Of a DNA stretch of 64,000 nucleotides, positions 47,623-56,005 are shown piece by piece (within the stretch, counting starts at the first letter, position 1; every line of letters starts with the position of its first letter). Made by a program: the position numbers and the translations under genes. The stretch covers positions 3,854,694-3,918,693 of the forward strand of contig NZ_CP183332.1 of NCBI RefSeq assembly GCF_048541825.1, in the 5' to 3' direction. The notes beneath the pieces were generated by a model. That model made no database searches. It was not told the origin of the DNA and saw only the letters and a program-made list of their open reading frames with translations. Source of the DNA: Caulobacter sp048541825 (GTDB lineage Bacteria > Pseudomonadota > Alphaproteobacteria > Caulobacterales > Caulobacteraceae).

Positions 47623-49275
47623 ATGACCGACCAGACGAAGCCGGAAGACGGCGCCTCGATGCGGACCGTGGTGGCGGCCTCTTCGGCCGGCACCGCGTTC
47701 GAATGGTACGACTTCTTCATCTTCGGCAGCCTGGCCCAGGTCATTTCCAAGACCTTCTTCACCGGCCTTCCGGACGCCGCCGGCTATATTGCCGCCCTGG
47801 CCCTGTTCGGTGTCGGCTTCGCCTTCCGGCCGCTGGGCGCGCTGGTGTTCGGCAAGATCGGCGATCAGGCGGGTCGCAAGGGCGCGTTCCTGGCCACCGT
47901 GCTGCTGATGGGCGGGGCCACCTTCGCCATCGCTTTCCTGCCGACCTATGAGCAGGCGGGGATCATCGCGCCGATCCTGCTGATCATCCTGCGCTGCGTA
48001 CAGGGCTTCGCCCTGGGCGGCGAGTACGGCGGGGCGGCAATCTATGTCGCCGAGCACTCGCCCCCCAACAAGCGGGGCTGGTCGACCTCGTGGGTGCAGA
48101 CCTCGGCGGCCTTTGGCCTGTTCGGCGCCCTGCTGGTGATCATGGCCACCCGCGCCGTCGTCGGCATCGAGGCGTTCGACGCCTGGGGCTGGCGGATCCC
48201 GTTCGCCGTCTCGATCGGCCTGCTGGGCATTTCGGTCTGGATGCGCCTGAAGCTCACGGAAAGCCCGGCCTTCGCCAAGATGAAGGAAGAGGGCGAAGCC
48301 TCCAAGGCGCCCTATGCCGAAGCCTTCGGCCAGTGGAAGAACATGAAGCTGGTGATCCTGGCCTTCCTGTCGATGATGTGCGCCCAGGGCGCCGTCTGGT
48401 ACACCAGCTTCTTCTACAGCCAGACCTTCATGGAGAAGTTCCTGAAGGTCGATCCGGTCACCATCAACGCCCTGATGATGAGCGCCACGGCGGTCAGCGC
48501 GATCTTCTACGTCGTCTTCGGATGGTTGTCGGACAAGGTCGGCCGCAAGCCGGTGATGCTGGCGGGCATGACCCTGGCCCTGGCCTTCTATTTCCCGGGC
48601 TTCCACCTGTTGGAGCGCGCCGCCAACCCGGCGCTGGCCGAGGCTTCGGCCCGCTCGCCGGTTTCGGTGATCGCCGACCCCAAGGACTGCGCCCTGCAGT
48701 TCGATCCCGTCGGCAAGGCGGCGTTCGTCTCGTCCTGCGACATCGTCAAGAGCGCCCTGGCCAATGCGGGGGTCTCCTATGACAACCAGAAGGCCCCGGC
48801 GGGGACGCCGGCGGTGATGAAGGTCGGCGATATCGTAGTCGCTTCGCCCAGCGCCCTAGGCCTGTCGAAAGCCGAGACCAAGGCGGTCAAGACGGCGACC
48901 GAAGCCCGGATCAAGGCGGCGCTGACTCAGGCGGGCTATCCGGCCAAGGCCGACCCCGCACGGATGAACCTGCCGGGCATGTTCGGCGTGCTGCTGGTCT
49001 TCGTGATCGCCGCGACCGCGCTGTTTGGGCCGCTGGCCGCCTGTCTGGTCGAGCTGTTCCCGACCCGGGTGCGCTACACCGCCCTGTCGTTGCCGTATCA
49101 CATCGGCACCGGCTGGGTCGGCGGCTTCGTGCCGTTCTTCGCCTTCGCCATCGTCACGGCGGTCGGCAACATCTATGCGGGCCTCTGGTACCCGGTGTTC
49201 TTCACCCTGGTCAGCGTGGTGACGACCCTGTTCCTGCTGCCCGAGACCAAGGGCCGATCGCTGGACGAGGTGTGA
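47623..49275 (+). CDS. MFS transporter of the metabolite:H+ symporter type, with large extra loop
   Basis: Inner-membrane symporter of the MHS/ProP group (FEWYDFFIFGSLAQVISKTFF; GKIGDQAGRKGAFL; RCVQGFALGGEYGGAAIYVAEHSPPNKRG in pieces). Twelve helices are expected. Between helices of the C-terminal half (about residues 328-448) lies a polar region of about 120 residues with two cysteines, absent from typical family members. Substrate is likely an organic acid or osmolyte but cannot be told. Ends 7 bp from the convergent siroheme-like gene. Confidence 0.9.
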   Translation: MTDQTKPEDGASMRTVVAASSAGTAFEWYDFFIFGSLAQVISKTFFTGLPDAAGYIAALALFGVGFAFRPLGALVFGKIGDQAGRKGAFLATVLLMGGATFAIAFLPTYEQAGIIAPILLIILRCVQGFALGGEYGGAAIYVAEHSPPNKRGWSTSWVQTSAAFGLFGALLVIMATRAVVGIEAFDAWGWRIPFAVSIGLLGISVWMRLKLTESPAFAKMKEEGEASKAPYAEAFGQWKNMKLVILAFLSMMCAQGAVWYTSFFYSQTFMEKFLKVDPVTINALMMSATAVSAIFYVVFGWLSDKVGRKPVMLAGMTLALAFYFPGFHLLERAANPALAEASARSPVSVIADPKDCALQFDPVGKAAFVSSCDIVKSALANAGVSYDNQKAPAGTPAVMKVGDIVVASPSALGLSKAETKAVKTATEARIKAALTQAGYPAKADPARMNLPGMFGVLLVFVIAATALFGPLAACLVELFPTRVRYTALSLPYHIGTGWVGGFVPFFAFAIVTAVGNIYAGLWYPVFFTLVSVVTTLFLLPETKGRSLDEV

Positions 49276-49282
49276 CCAGCCT

Positions 49283-50212
49283 TTAGGCCGCTGGGGCCGA
49301 CAGCAGGACCTCGACGGAGACGCCGGCCGCGGCCAGGGCCTGGACCAGCGCCGGCTCGACCGGTCCTGTGATCAGGCGAATGACCTGGCGACCCTCATGG
49401 GCCAGCTGGATCAGGTGCTCGGCGCTGGCCGCGTCCGGCGACAGTCGTTCGACGTCGCGGCGGCCCATGGTCATGATCTGAGGATCGGCGTCCGGGTCAG
49501 CCACCAGCACATCGGCCGCCGACAGGGCGCGGACGGCGCGCAGGGTCAGCAGGTCGGAGGGCCCCTTGCCGGCGATGAAGCGCACCCGGCCCTTGCGGGC
49601 CGAGCCCTTGGCCAGGGCCTCGCGGAACAGGCGTCCGGCGGCTTCCATGTCGCCCGACATCGCCGCCTGGGCCGCTTCGCCGGTCACGGCGTCGCGCAGG
49701 AACGAGCGGCGCTCGTGCAGGGCCGGCAGGGTCTTGCGGACCTCATCCTGGAAGCGGCGCAGAAGGGCGGCCACGCGTCCCGCGCCTTCGGGCACCTGGG
49801 CCTCGATGTCGTTGCGCAGCATGGTGGCCAGCACGGGAGCCGAGCCGCCGGTGCCGACGGCCGCCACGACCTCACCCCGGTCGATCACCGCCGGAGTGTT
49901 GAAGTCGCACAGGGCGGGTTTGTCGACGACATTGACCAGCACCCGCGCGGCGCGGGCGGCGGCGGCGGCGGCCTGGATGAAGACCTCGTCATCGCTGGAA
50001 ATGAAGGCCAGGACCGCGCCGGCATAGGAGCCGGGCAGGAAGGCGGCGTGGCCGTCGATGCGCACCAGCGTGGCCGGCGAGCCTTCGAACAGGCGCGCCT
50101 TGTTGTCGGCGCCGTCGCCGGAGCCGGCGATCACCACCTTGCGGCCGGCGAGCGGGAAATAGGCGGGAAAGCTGTCCAAGAGGGTCCCCTCAGCGGGTCT
50201 GGCAATTGTCAT
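49283..50212 (-). CDS. Precorrin-2 dehydrogenase-like protein with degenerate methyltransferase tail (siroheme synthase-like)
   Basis: The N-terminal half resembles CysG/Met8: FPAYFPLAGRKVVIAGSGDGADNKARLF is the NAD site in pieces, and NVVDKPALCDFNTPAVIDRG, AVGTGGSAPVLATMLRNDIE are siroheme-synthase motifs. The C-terminal third begins like the uroporphyrinogen methyltransferase domain (GKGPSDLLTLRAVRALSAADVLVAD) but stops after about 100 residues instead of 240. Siroheme synthesis from this protein alone would lack a working methyltransferase. The ATG giving MTIARPAEG is preferred; it overlaps the upstream lipoprotein's end by 23 bp. Confidence 0.82.
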   Translation of the reverse strand: MTIARPAEGTLLDSFPAYFPLAGRKVVIAGSGDGADNKARLFEGSPATLVRIDGHAAFLPGSYAGAVLAFISSDDEVFIQAAAAAARAARVLVNVVDKPALCDFNTPAVIDRGEVVAAVGTGGSAPVLATMLRNDIEAQVPEGAGRVAALLRRFQDEVRKTLPALHERRSFLRDAVTGEAAQAAMSGDMEAAGRLFREALAKGSARKGRVRFIAGKGPSDLLTLRAVRALSAADVLVADPDADPQIMTMGRRDVERLSPDAASAEHLIQLAHEGRQVIRLITGPVEPALVQALAAAGVSVEVLLSAPAA

Positions 50213-50501
50213 AAGGTCCACCCGGGAATCCCGAGAGGCGGGCGCTGTCGCCCTTGCCCCAGATCTCAAACGCGCCCTTGGCGTAACGCGCGCCGGACGC
50301 CGAGCGCGCCAGGGGCAGGGCTCTTGTGACGCCGCCGGCCGAGACAATGGCCTTCTTGCCGCTGGCCGGATAGGTCGCCTGGAAGCTCTTGCCCTTGGCG
50401 CAGCCATAGGTCACCGGCGTGGTGATGGCCGGTCCCGGCTGGGTGGCGCAGGCTGACAGGGTCAGGCCGACCACGGTCAAGGCAAGCACAAGGCGGCGCA
50501 C
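50190..50501 (-). CDS. MliC-family lysozyme-inhibitor lipoprotein
   Basis: A short lipoprotein (103 aa from the GTG start MRRLVLALTVVGLTLSAC) with lipobox LSAC. The mature part matches the MliC/PliC fold: YGCAKGKSFQATYP, an inner strand set, and the terminal YDNCQ, the two cysteines forming the conserved disulfide. MliC proteins inhibit c-type lysozyme in the periplasm. GGAG stands 6 bases before the GTG. The longer frame upstream is not needed. Confidence 0.8.
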   Translation of the reverse strand: MRRLVLALTVVGLTLSACATQPGPAITTPVTYGCAKGKSFQATYPASGKKAIVSAGGVTRALPLARSASGARYAKGAFEIWGKGDSARLSGFPGGPYDNCQTR

Positions 50502-50742
50502 GGTCAACTCCAGGGGCGGCGGCCGCGAAGCAGGCGGCCCGATGAGCATAGTCGGTTTCGCGGTCGCTCCGCGCCCCCTCTCATCACTCGGCTCCAGCTT
50601 TCGCACGATCGGTTTCAACCGCGCCGCGAAAGACGGCGTCCGTCGATGAAATATTGCTGGTCTCCACCGGTGTGAACAGTGTTAGGTTTGAGCTTCTAGC
50701 AGGGTCGCGCCCCGGCCCGAGCTCGGTTGGAGGCGAAAACAT

Positions 50743-51285
50743 ATGGCCGCGACTCTCGACGTGAACGGCAAGACGGTGACGGTTCAGGCCGATCCCGCAA
50801 CACCCCTGCTCTGGGTCCTGCGGGACGAACTGGGCCTGACCGGAACCAAGTTTGGCTGCGGGGTCGCCCAGTGCGGCGCCTGCACGGTGCATGTCGACGG
50901 CCAGCCCGTCCGTTCGTGCGTCACCCCCATCGAGGGCCTGACCGGCGTCAAGATCACCACCATCGAAGGCTTGGGCGGCTCGCATGCGCTGCAACAGGCC
51001 TGGGTCAAACACGACGTGCCGCAGTGCGGCTACTGCCAGTCGGGCCAGATCATGTCGGCCGCCGCCCTGATCGAACAGAACAAGGCGCCCAGCGACGAGC
51101 AGATCGACGAAGCCATGAGCGGCAATATCTGTCGCTGCGGCACCTATCAGCGCATCCGCGCCGCCATCAAGGACGCCGCCGCCGGCGGTCTGACGACGGT
51201 TGCCGCGACCGGCAAGCCGCCCGCCGACATCGATGAAGCGATTGCCGCCGCCACCGGCGCGACCAGCCGTGGAGCCGGCCGATGA
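50743..51285 (+). CDS. [2Fe-2S] subunit of a molybdenum hydroxylase (IorA-like)
   Basis: Electron-transfer subunit with two [2Fe-2S] clusters: plant-type cysteines in FGCGVAQCGACTVHVDG and VRSC, and the second set in CGYCQSG and GNICRCGTYQRI. The 180-aa length includes a 30-residue tail after the core. Pairs with the next gene, which overlaps by 4 bp. Resembles isoquinoline 1-oxidoreductase alpha; the true substrate is unknown. Confidence 0.9.
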   Translation: MAATLDVNGKTVTVQADPATPLLWVLRDELGLTGTKFGCGVAQCGACTVHVDGQPVRSCVTPIEGLTGVKITTIEGLGGSHALQQAWVKHDVPQCGYCQSGQIMSAAALIEQNKAPSDEQIDEAMSGNICRCGTYQRIRAAIKDAAAGGLTTVAATGKPPADIDEAIAAATGATSRGAGR

Positions 51286-53468
51286 ACGGACCCCTCAACA
51301 AGTTCGGCGCCCAAGGCGTCGTAAACCGCCGCGACGTGGTCGTCGGCGCCGCCCTGGTCGGCGGCGCCTTGGTGGTCGGCTGCTCGCCGGCCGACATCAT
51401 GAGCGCTGGCTCCAAGGTCGAGGTCGGCGCCTTCGGGCCCTTCATCAAGGTCGCGGCCGACGGCGCCGTGACGGTGATCTCAAAACACGTTGAATTCGGC
51501 CAAGGCAATCACGCCGGTCTGGCGGCCATCGTCGCCGAGGAGCTGGACGCCGACTGGACCCGGGTCATGGTCGAGCAGGCCCCGGCCAACGCCAAGCTCT
51601 ATGCCAACGGTACTGCAGGGGCCCAGATGACGGGCGGATCGTCGGCTATCTCCGGATCGTGGGATCAACTGCGCAAGGCTGGCGCGGCCACTCGGGCGAT
51701 GTTCGTCCAGGCCGCAGCCGCCAAATGGAGCGTCCCGGCCGGCGAGATCGCCGTCAAGGACAGCGTCCTGAGCCACACGTCGGGCAAGACCGCCGGCTTC
51801 GGCGAACTGATAGCCGACGCCGCCAAGATCACGCCGATCGCCAACCCGCCCCTGAAGGATCCCAAGACCTTCACCCTGATCGGAACCGACCGGGTGCGCC
51901 GCAAGGACTCGCAGGCCAAGAGCGACGGTACGGCGCGCTTCACCCAGGATGTCCGCCTGCCCGACATGCTGACAGCCATGGTCGCCCACGCCCCGCGTTT
52001 CGGCGGCAAGCTGAAGAGCTTCGACGCGGCTGAGGCCAAAAAGGTTCCGGGTGTCTTCGACGTCTTCGAGATCCCGACCGGCGTGGCTGTGGTGGCCCAG
52101 TCGACCTATGCCGCCCGCATGGGCCGCGAGGCGCTGAAGCTGGAATGGAACGAGGACAAGGCCGAGAAACGCAGCTCTTCGGCCATTGCCGCGAGCTTCC
52201 GCGACATCGCCGCGGGCAAGGGTCCGGCCGACCTGAAATGGGAAGGCTTCGACTCCAAGGGTGACGCCGCCGTGATCGCCAGCGCCAAGGGCGCCAAGGT
52301 GTTCGAGGCGACCTACGAGTTCCCCTATCTGGCCCACGCCACCATGGAGCCGATGAACTGTGTCGCGGCCGTGGACGGCTCCAAGGTCAAGCTGACCTTC
52401 GGCTCGCAGGGACAGACCCTGGACCAGCTGAACGCGGCCAAGATCGTCGGCACCCTGCCAGGCTCGGTCGAGATCGAGACCCTGTTCGCCGGCGGCTCGT
52501 TCGGTCGACGCGCCACCTTCCAGTCCGACTACGCCGCCGAATGCGTCCACATCGCCAAGAAGATCGGCAAGGGCCGGCCGGTGAAACTGGTCTGGACCCG
52601 CGAGGACGACATGCGCGCCGGCTATTTCCGGCCGCTGGTGGTGCACGCCGTCAAGATCAGCCTCGACAAGGACGGCTATCCGGCCGCCTGGCGTCACCGG
52701 ATTGTCAGCCAGTCGATCATGAAGGGCTCGCCGATGGGCGGCAAGGGCCCTGACCAGAGCGCCATCGAGGGCACAGCCGGCTCGCCTTATCTGAAGGCCA
52801 CGCCGATCGTCGACGCCCAACTCGCCCTGCCCGAGGTCGGGGTGCCGGTGTTGTGGTGGCGTTCGGTGGGCGCGACCCACACCGCCTTTGTCATGGAGCA
52901 CACCATCGACCAGCTGGCCCGCAAGGCCGGCAAGGATCCGGTTGATTATCGCCGGGCGCTCTACGCCAAGGTCGGGGCCGACCGGCATCTGGCGGCGCTG
53001 AACCTGGCCATGGAAAAGGCCGGCCCTGCGCCGACCGCCGGCTGGAGCCGGGGTGTGGCGGTGCATGAGAGCTTCGGCTCGGTGGTCGCCCAGGTGGCCG
53101 AGGTCCAGTTGGTCGACGGCCAGCCCAAGGTGGGCCGCGTCGTCACCGCCATCGATTGCGGCGTCGCCATCTCGCCCAATCAGATCGCGGCCCAGACGGA
53201 AGGTGGCACCTGCTACGGCCTGTCGGCGGCGCTGTTTGGCGAGGTCACCCTGACCGAAGGCGTGGTCGATCAGACCAATTTCGACGGCTATCGCGTGCTG
53301 CGCATGAACGAGGCGCCCACAGTCGAGACCTACATCGTGCCGTCGGGTTCTGCACCCAGCGGCGTGGGCGAGCCGGGCACGCCCGTCATTGCGCCCGCCG
53401 TGGCCAACGCCCTGCTGGCCCTGACGAGCAAGTCGACGGCACGGCTGCCTTTTACGGCAACAGCCTAG
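51282..53468 (+). CDS. Molybdopterin-binding subunit of an aldehyde/isoquinoline oxidoreductase (IorB-like)
   Basis: Large catalytic subunit of 728 aa with a TAT-like signal (RRDVVVGAALVGGALVVGC) that suggests export or a lipid anchor, as for other IorB-type enzymes. Mo-cofactor segments include GQGNHAGLAAIVAEELD, GGSFGRRA and the catalytic glutamate in GVGEPGTP (Glu697). Together with IorA it hydroxylates an aromatic or aldehyde substrate with water as oxygen donor. The MCD-cytosine cofactor maturation genes lie downstream (MocA-like at 55.4 kb, XdhC at 61.4 kb). Confidence 0.92.
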   Translation: MNGPLNKFGAQGVVNRRDVVVGAALVGGALVVGCSPADIMSAGSKVEVGAFGPFIKVAADGAVTVISKHVEFGQGNHAGLAAIVAEELDADWTRVMVEQAPANAKLYANGTAGAQMTGGSSAISGSWDQLRKAGAATRAMFVQAAAAKWSVPAGEIAVKDSVLSHTSGKTAGFGELIADAAKITPIANPPLKDPKTFTLIGTDRVRRKDSQAKSDGTARFTQDVRLPDMLTAMVAHAPRFGGKLKSFDAAEAKKVPGVFDVFEIPTGVAVVAQSTYAARMGREALKLEWNEDKAEKRSSSAIAASFRDIAAGKGPADLKWEGFDSKGDAAVIASAKGAKVFEATYEFPYLAHATMEPMNCVAAVDGSKVKLTFGSQGQTLDQLNAAKIVGTLPGSVEIETLFAGGSFGRRATFQSDYAAECVHIAKKIGKGRPVKLVWTREDDMRAGYFRPLVVHAVKISLDKDGYPAAWRHRIVSQSIMKGSPMGGKGPDQSAIEGTAGSPYLKATPIVDAQLALPEVGVPVLWWRSVGATHTAFVMEHTIDQLARKAGKDPVDYRRALYAKVGADRHLAALNLAMEKAGPAPTAGWSRGVAVHESFGSVVAQVAEVQLVDGQPKVGRVVTAIDCGVAISPNQIAAQTEGGTCYGLSAALFGEVTLTEGVVDQTNFDGYRVLRMNEAPTVETYIVPSGSAPSGVGEPGTPVIAPAVANALLALTSKSTARLPFTATA

Positions 53469-53532
53469 TCTTGTGACGTCCAGCGCACGGCTTGCGCTGG
53501 ACGTCACGCGAAGCTGACTGCATGCTGTCGTC

Positions 53533-54261
53533 ATGGTAGAACCCGGCGATATTCCAGGCTTCGAGCGTTTGACCCCGCGTGAGCGGGAGATTCTGCGCCT
53601 GATCGCCCGCCATCTGCAGTCCAAGGAAATCGCCCGGCTGCTCAGCCTCTCGCCCAAGACGGTCGAGATGCACGTGCTGAGCGCGCGTCGCCGCCTGTCG
53701 GGCCTGGGCCGTCGCGACGCGGCCCTGGCCTTCATGGCCTGGGAGGCCGCGGACCCCGGCAATGACTACCGTAGGCAATCAGGCGACCTAGCCCTGGCCC
53801 CGGCGCGGGTCTCTTCTCACCGCACAGGTGGGAACGACCATGAACGACAATCAGACCCGGGACACGGCGCGGATGCGCCCCGAGAGCTCGGGCTTCTTCA
53901 TCGCCAGCTGGCAGTCCCTGGAAGAGGGGCTGATCCTGTTGGCGGGCACGCCGGAGCGGGGCCAGCTGGTTTCCGAGACGGTGTCGGCCCTGAGGAAGTC
54001 GCAGACGGCGGGCGATCCACCGTCCAAGCTTCTGCTGCGCGTGCTGGCGGCGACCGCCTTTCTGTCGGACGACCGGCCGCTGCGGACCGAACAGGAAGGA
54101 GCTGGCGCGATGACCTGACTCCCCTGCAGTGGCTGGGTCTCATTGTCGGACTGGCGATCCTGGGCGGACTTCTGCTCGGCGCCCTGACCACCGGAGCCCA
54201 CGACTTCCTCTATGCCCTCCAGCGGTTTCGCGAGGGCTGGAGCCCGCCGCCGGCGCACTGA
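53533..54261 (+). CDS. LuxR-type HTH protein with C-terminal membrane segment; middle part overlaps another reading frame
   Basis: Residues 1-80 form a GerE/LuxR helix-turn-helix (LTPREREILRLIARHLQSKEIARLLSLSPKTVEMHV in pieces). The last 48 residues are a membrane helix (LTPLQWLGLIVGLAILGGLLLGAL). HTH plus C-terminal membrane helix is a known sphingomonad/Caulobacter architecture. However the middle (residues about 85-190) has poor codon third positions and a shadow-like composition, while the +1-shifted frame at 53840-54118 looks truly coding. Either one 242-residue protein exists with an overprinted gene, or two ends were joined after frame changes. Confidence 0.55.
   Translation: MVEPGDIPGFERLTPREREILRLIARHLQSKEIARLLSLSPKTVEMHVLSARRRLSGLGRRDAALAFMAWEAADPGNDYRRQSGDLALAPARVSSHRTGGNDHERQSDPGHGADAPRELGLLHRQLAVPGRGADPVGGHAGAGPAGFRDGVGPEEVADGGRSTVQASAARAGGDRLSVGRPAAADRTGRSWRDDLTPLQWLGLIVGLAILGGLLLGALTTGAHDFLYALQRFREGWSPPPAH
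53840..54118 (+). CDS. Small unknown protein in a frame overlapping the HTH gene
   Basis: A 92-aa product (MNDNQTRDTARMRPESSGFF...) with nearly all codons ending in G or C, as in confirmed genes here, and a GGTGGGA ribosome-binding sequence before the ATG. It is mostly helical (LEEGLILLAG; LVSETVSALRK; LLLRVLAATAFL) and has no known motif. Its stop overlaps a CTG (CTGA) that would start a 48-residue membrane peptide in the HTH frame, preceded by AAGGAG. Confidence 0.6.
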   Translation: MNDNQTRDTARMRPESSGFFIASWQSLEEGLILLAGTPERGQLVSETVSALRKSQTAGDPPSKLLLRVLAATAFLSDDRPLRTEQEGAGAMT

Positions 54262-54332
54262 GCGACCAGCGACAAACCAGAAAACGAGATCTTGAGCGCG
54301 CGGATGTCCTCCGCGTGACCGGAGAGTCTTGC

Positions 54333-54680
54333 ATGAAACGGATCGATGCGGCCCGCGCCGGGGCCCAGAAACTGATGCGCGCCGAGGCGGCGATCGACGC
54401 GGCCCTGCGTGAGACGGCCGAGCTGATGGGCCTGCTGCCCAGCCTGCGGCTGGAAGCCAACCTGTCGGCGGTGATCGGCCAGGACGCAGTGGACGACCTG
54501 GGCGAGACCCTGGCCCACATCCTGTCGGCTCGCCGCACCATCATCCGCGCTCATGCCGGCCTGCAGGCAGTGCGTGAACAGATCGGTTGCCGCACGGTGT
54601 CGGTCGGCGAAATGGACAAGCCGCCAGATGTGCCCCGCACCGGCGGCCTCCACGCGGTCGAAGGCGGTCGGGCCGCATGA
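54333..54680 (+). CDS. Small helical protein, unknown function
   Basis: 115 aa from the ATG giving MKRIDAARAGAQKLM. Nearly all alpha-helical by pattern (AEAAIDAALRETAELMGLLPSLRLEANLSAVIG; LGETLAHILSARRTIIRAHAGLQAVREQIG in pieces), with a proline-rich end. Codon bias is normal for the genome. No motif recognised. It sits in a run of small genes between the HTH gene and the Mo-cofactor genes. Confidence 0.7.
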   Translation: MKRIDAARAGAQKLMRAEAAIDAALRETAELMGLLPSLRLEANLSAVIGQDAVDDLGETLAHILSARRTIIRAHAGLQAVREQIGCRTVSVGEMDKPPDVPRTGGLHAVEGGRAA

Positions 54681-54746
54681 TCCTGCGCTTCTCTATCTGG
54701 GCAGCTTACGGCATGGTCGCGCGCCAGTTCGCGTCGGGGCCATGCC

Positions 54747-55190
54747 GTGTACCAAACCCTCACCCCATGGATTTCCCTCAGCGTCGCCGTGCTGGTTTGC
54801 GGCTTCGCCCTCTGGAAGGGCGACCGCTGGGCCCGGTTCGCGGCGGCGGTCTATCTGGCCGGCTGGATCGCGACGCCGTTCGCCCAGATCCGCGATCCCC
54901 TGAGCCCCGAATGGGGGGTGATGATCATCGATGCGGTGGTCATGATCCTGCTGGTCTGGGTCTCGCTGAAGGCGCGCCGGCTCTGGAGCGTGTTCGCGGC
55001 GGCCTGTCAGATGATGGCTGTCGCCTCGCATGTCGTGTCGATCATCGACCTGCGCATCTACATCGCCACGGTCGTCGTAGGCCTGACCCTGCTCAGTTAT
55101 GGCGTACTGGTCGCCCTGCTGTTTGCGACGTTGTCGGCCGTCCGGGCCCGGCGGGTCGCCCGTGAGGGGGACCTCGACCCCCGTCCATGA
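54747..55190 (+). CDS. Membrane protein, four helices, unknown function
   Basis: 147 aa with a GTG start; hydrophobic segments LTPWISLSVAVLVCGFALW, AAAVYLAGWIATPF, MIIDAVVMILLVWVSL and ATVVVGLTLLSYGVLVALLFATL, and an amphipathic stretch with histidine (MMAVASHVVSIIDLRI). No family recognised. The end overlaps the next small gene by 29 bp. Confidence 0.72.
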   Translation: MYQTLTPWISLSVAVLVCGFALWKGDRWARFAAAVYLAGWIATPFAQIRDPLSPEWGVMIIDAVVMILLVWVSLKARRLWSVFAAACQMMAVASHVVSIIDLRIYIATVVVGLTLLSYGVLVALLFATLSAVRARRVAREGDLDPRP

Positions 55191-55380
55191 GGTCTCCGCC
55201 GAGGAGATCGCTGAATTCACCCGCGGCCTCAATGCGCTGGGGCCCCAGCAACGCCGCATCCTGGCCGTGCTGATCCCCCGCCTGATCGCGCTGGAAGAAC
55301 GCGGCGACCCGGAAGGGGCGATCCGCATCATCGACCAGATCCGCACCATCCTTCTGGAGCGCCGCCGGACCTGTCACTAG
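55162..55380 (+). CDS. Very small helical protein, unknown function
   Basis: 72 aa from a GTG start (MRGTSTPVHEVSAEEIAEF). Consists of helices (IAEFTRGLNALGPQQRRILAVLIPRLIALEE; GAIRIIDQIRTILLERR in pieces) of a kind seen in small regulatory or adaptor proteins. The part after VHEV has the usual codon bias. Overlaps the preceding membrane protein; convergent with the MocA-like gene, overlapping its end by 4 bp. Confidence 0.6.
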   Translation: MRGTSTPVHEVSAEEIAEFTRGLNALGPQQRRILAVLIPRLIALEERGDPEGAIRIIDQIRTILLERRRTCH

Positions 55381-55976
55381 GGCCGCTTCAGGTCCTCGGG
55401 CCGGTCGACGTCGAACAGCACGCCGGGATCGTCTGTCTCGACGGCGGTGAAGCGCGCGCCGGCCTGACGGATCAGCGCCTGGGCCCCGACATCGCCGTCG
55501 AGCGCTCGCAGGGCTGGGATCCAGTCGCCGCCGAACAGCACGGGATGACCGCGCCGGCCCGCATGGACGGGCGCGGCGATGCCGTTCCGTCCGCAAAGGG
55601 CGCGGATCAGGGCCGGCGCGACCGCCGGACCGACCCTCGGCATGTCACCCAGGAAGACGAAGACGCCGTCGATGTCGGTGGACAAGGCCCGGGCGGCGGC
55701 GGCCAGCGAGGCGCCCATGCCCCGGGCAGGATCGGCGACCCTGACCACGCGCAGGTCGGCGTCCTCGTCCAGTCCCAGGATGGCTGTTTCCAGCGCAGGG
55801 TCGTCACCGATCGCGACCACGACCGAAATGGCGGGGCTCTCGAGGGCGGCGTTCAGCGCCCCGGCGATCAGCGGTCTGCCGCGAAACGGCGCCAGCAGCT
55901 TGCCGCCGCCAAAGCGGGCGCCCAGGCCGGCGGCCAGGACGATCGCCTCAAACCTTCCGCTTTCGCTTTCCGCCAT
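55377..55976 (-). CDS. Molybdenum cofactor nucleotidyltransferase, MocA/MobA-like
   Basis: An NTP-transferase fold protein of 199 aa. Nucleotide-binding motif VLAAGLGARFGGGKLLAPFRGRPL (L-A-A-G-x-G/S-x-R-x-G) and a GDMP metal site (FLGDMPRVGP) are clear. Sequence style favours the MocA/CTP type, which makes the cytosine-dinucleotide cofactor used by xanthine-oxidase-family enzymes like the IorAB pair upstream, over MobA. The ATG at 55976 has GGGAG before it and is preferred to the TTG three codons earlier. Divergent from moaA with a 29-bp gap. Confidence 0.85.
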   Translation of the reverse strand: MAESESGRFEAIVLAAGLGARFGGGKLLAPFRGRPLIAGALNAALESPAISVVVAIGDDPALETAILGLDEDADLRVVRVADPARGMGASLAAAARALSTDIDGVFVFLGDMPRVGPAVAPALIRALCGRNGIAAPVHAGRRGHPVLFGGDWIPALRALDGDVGAQALIRQAGARFTAVETDDPGVLFDVDRPEDLKRP

Positions 55977-56005
55977 GTCTCCCAACGCCTATCTTGTCTC
56001 CTGAC

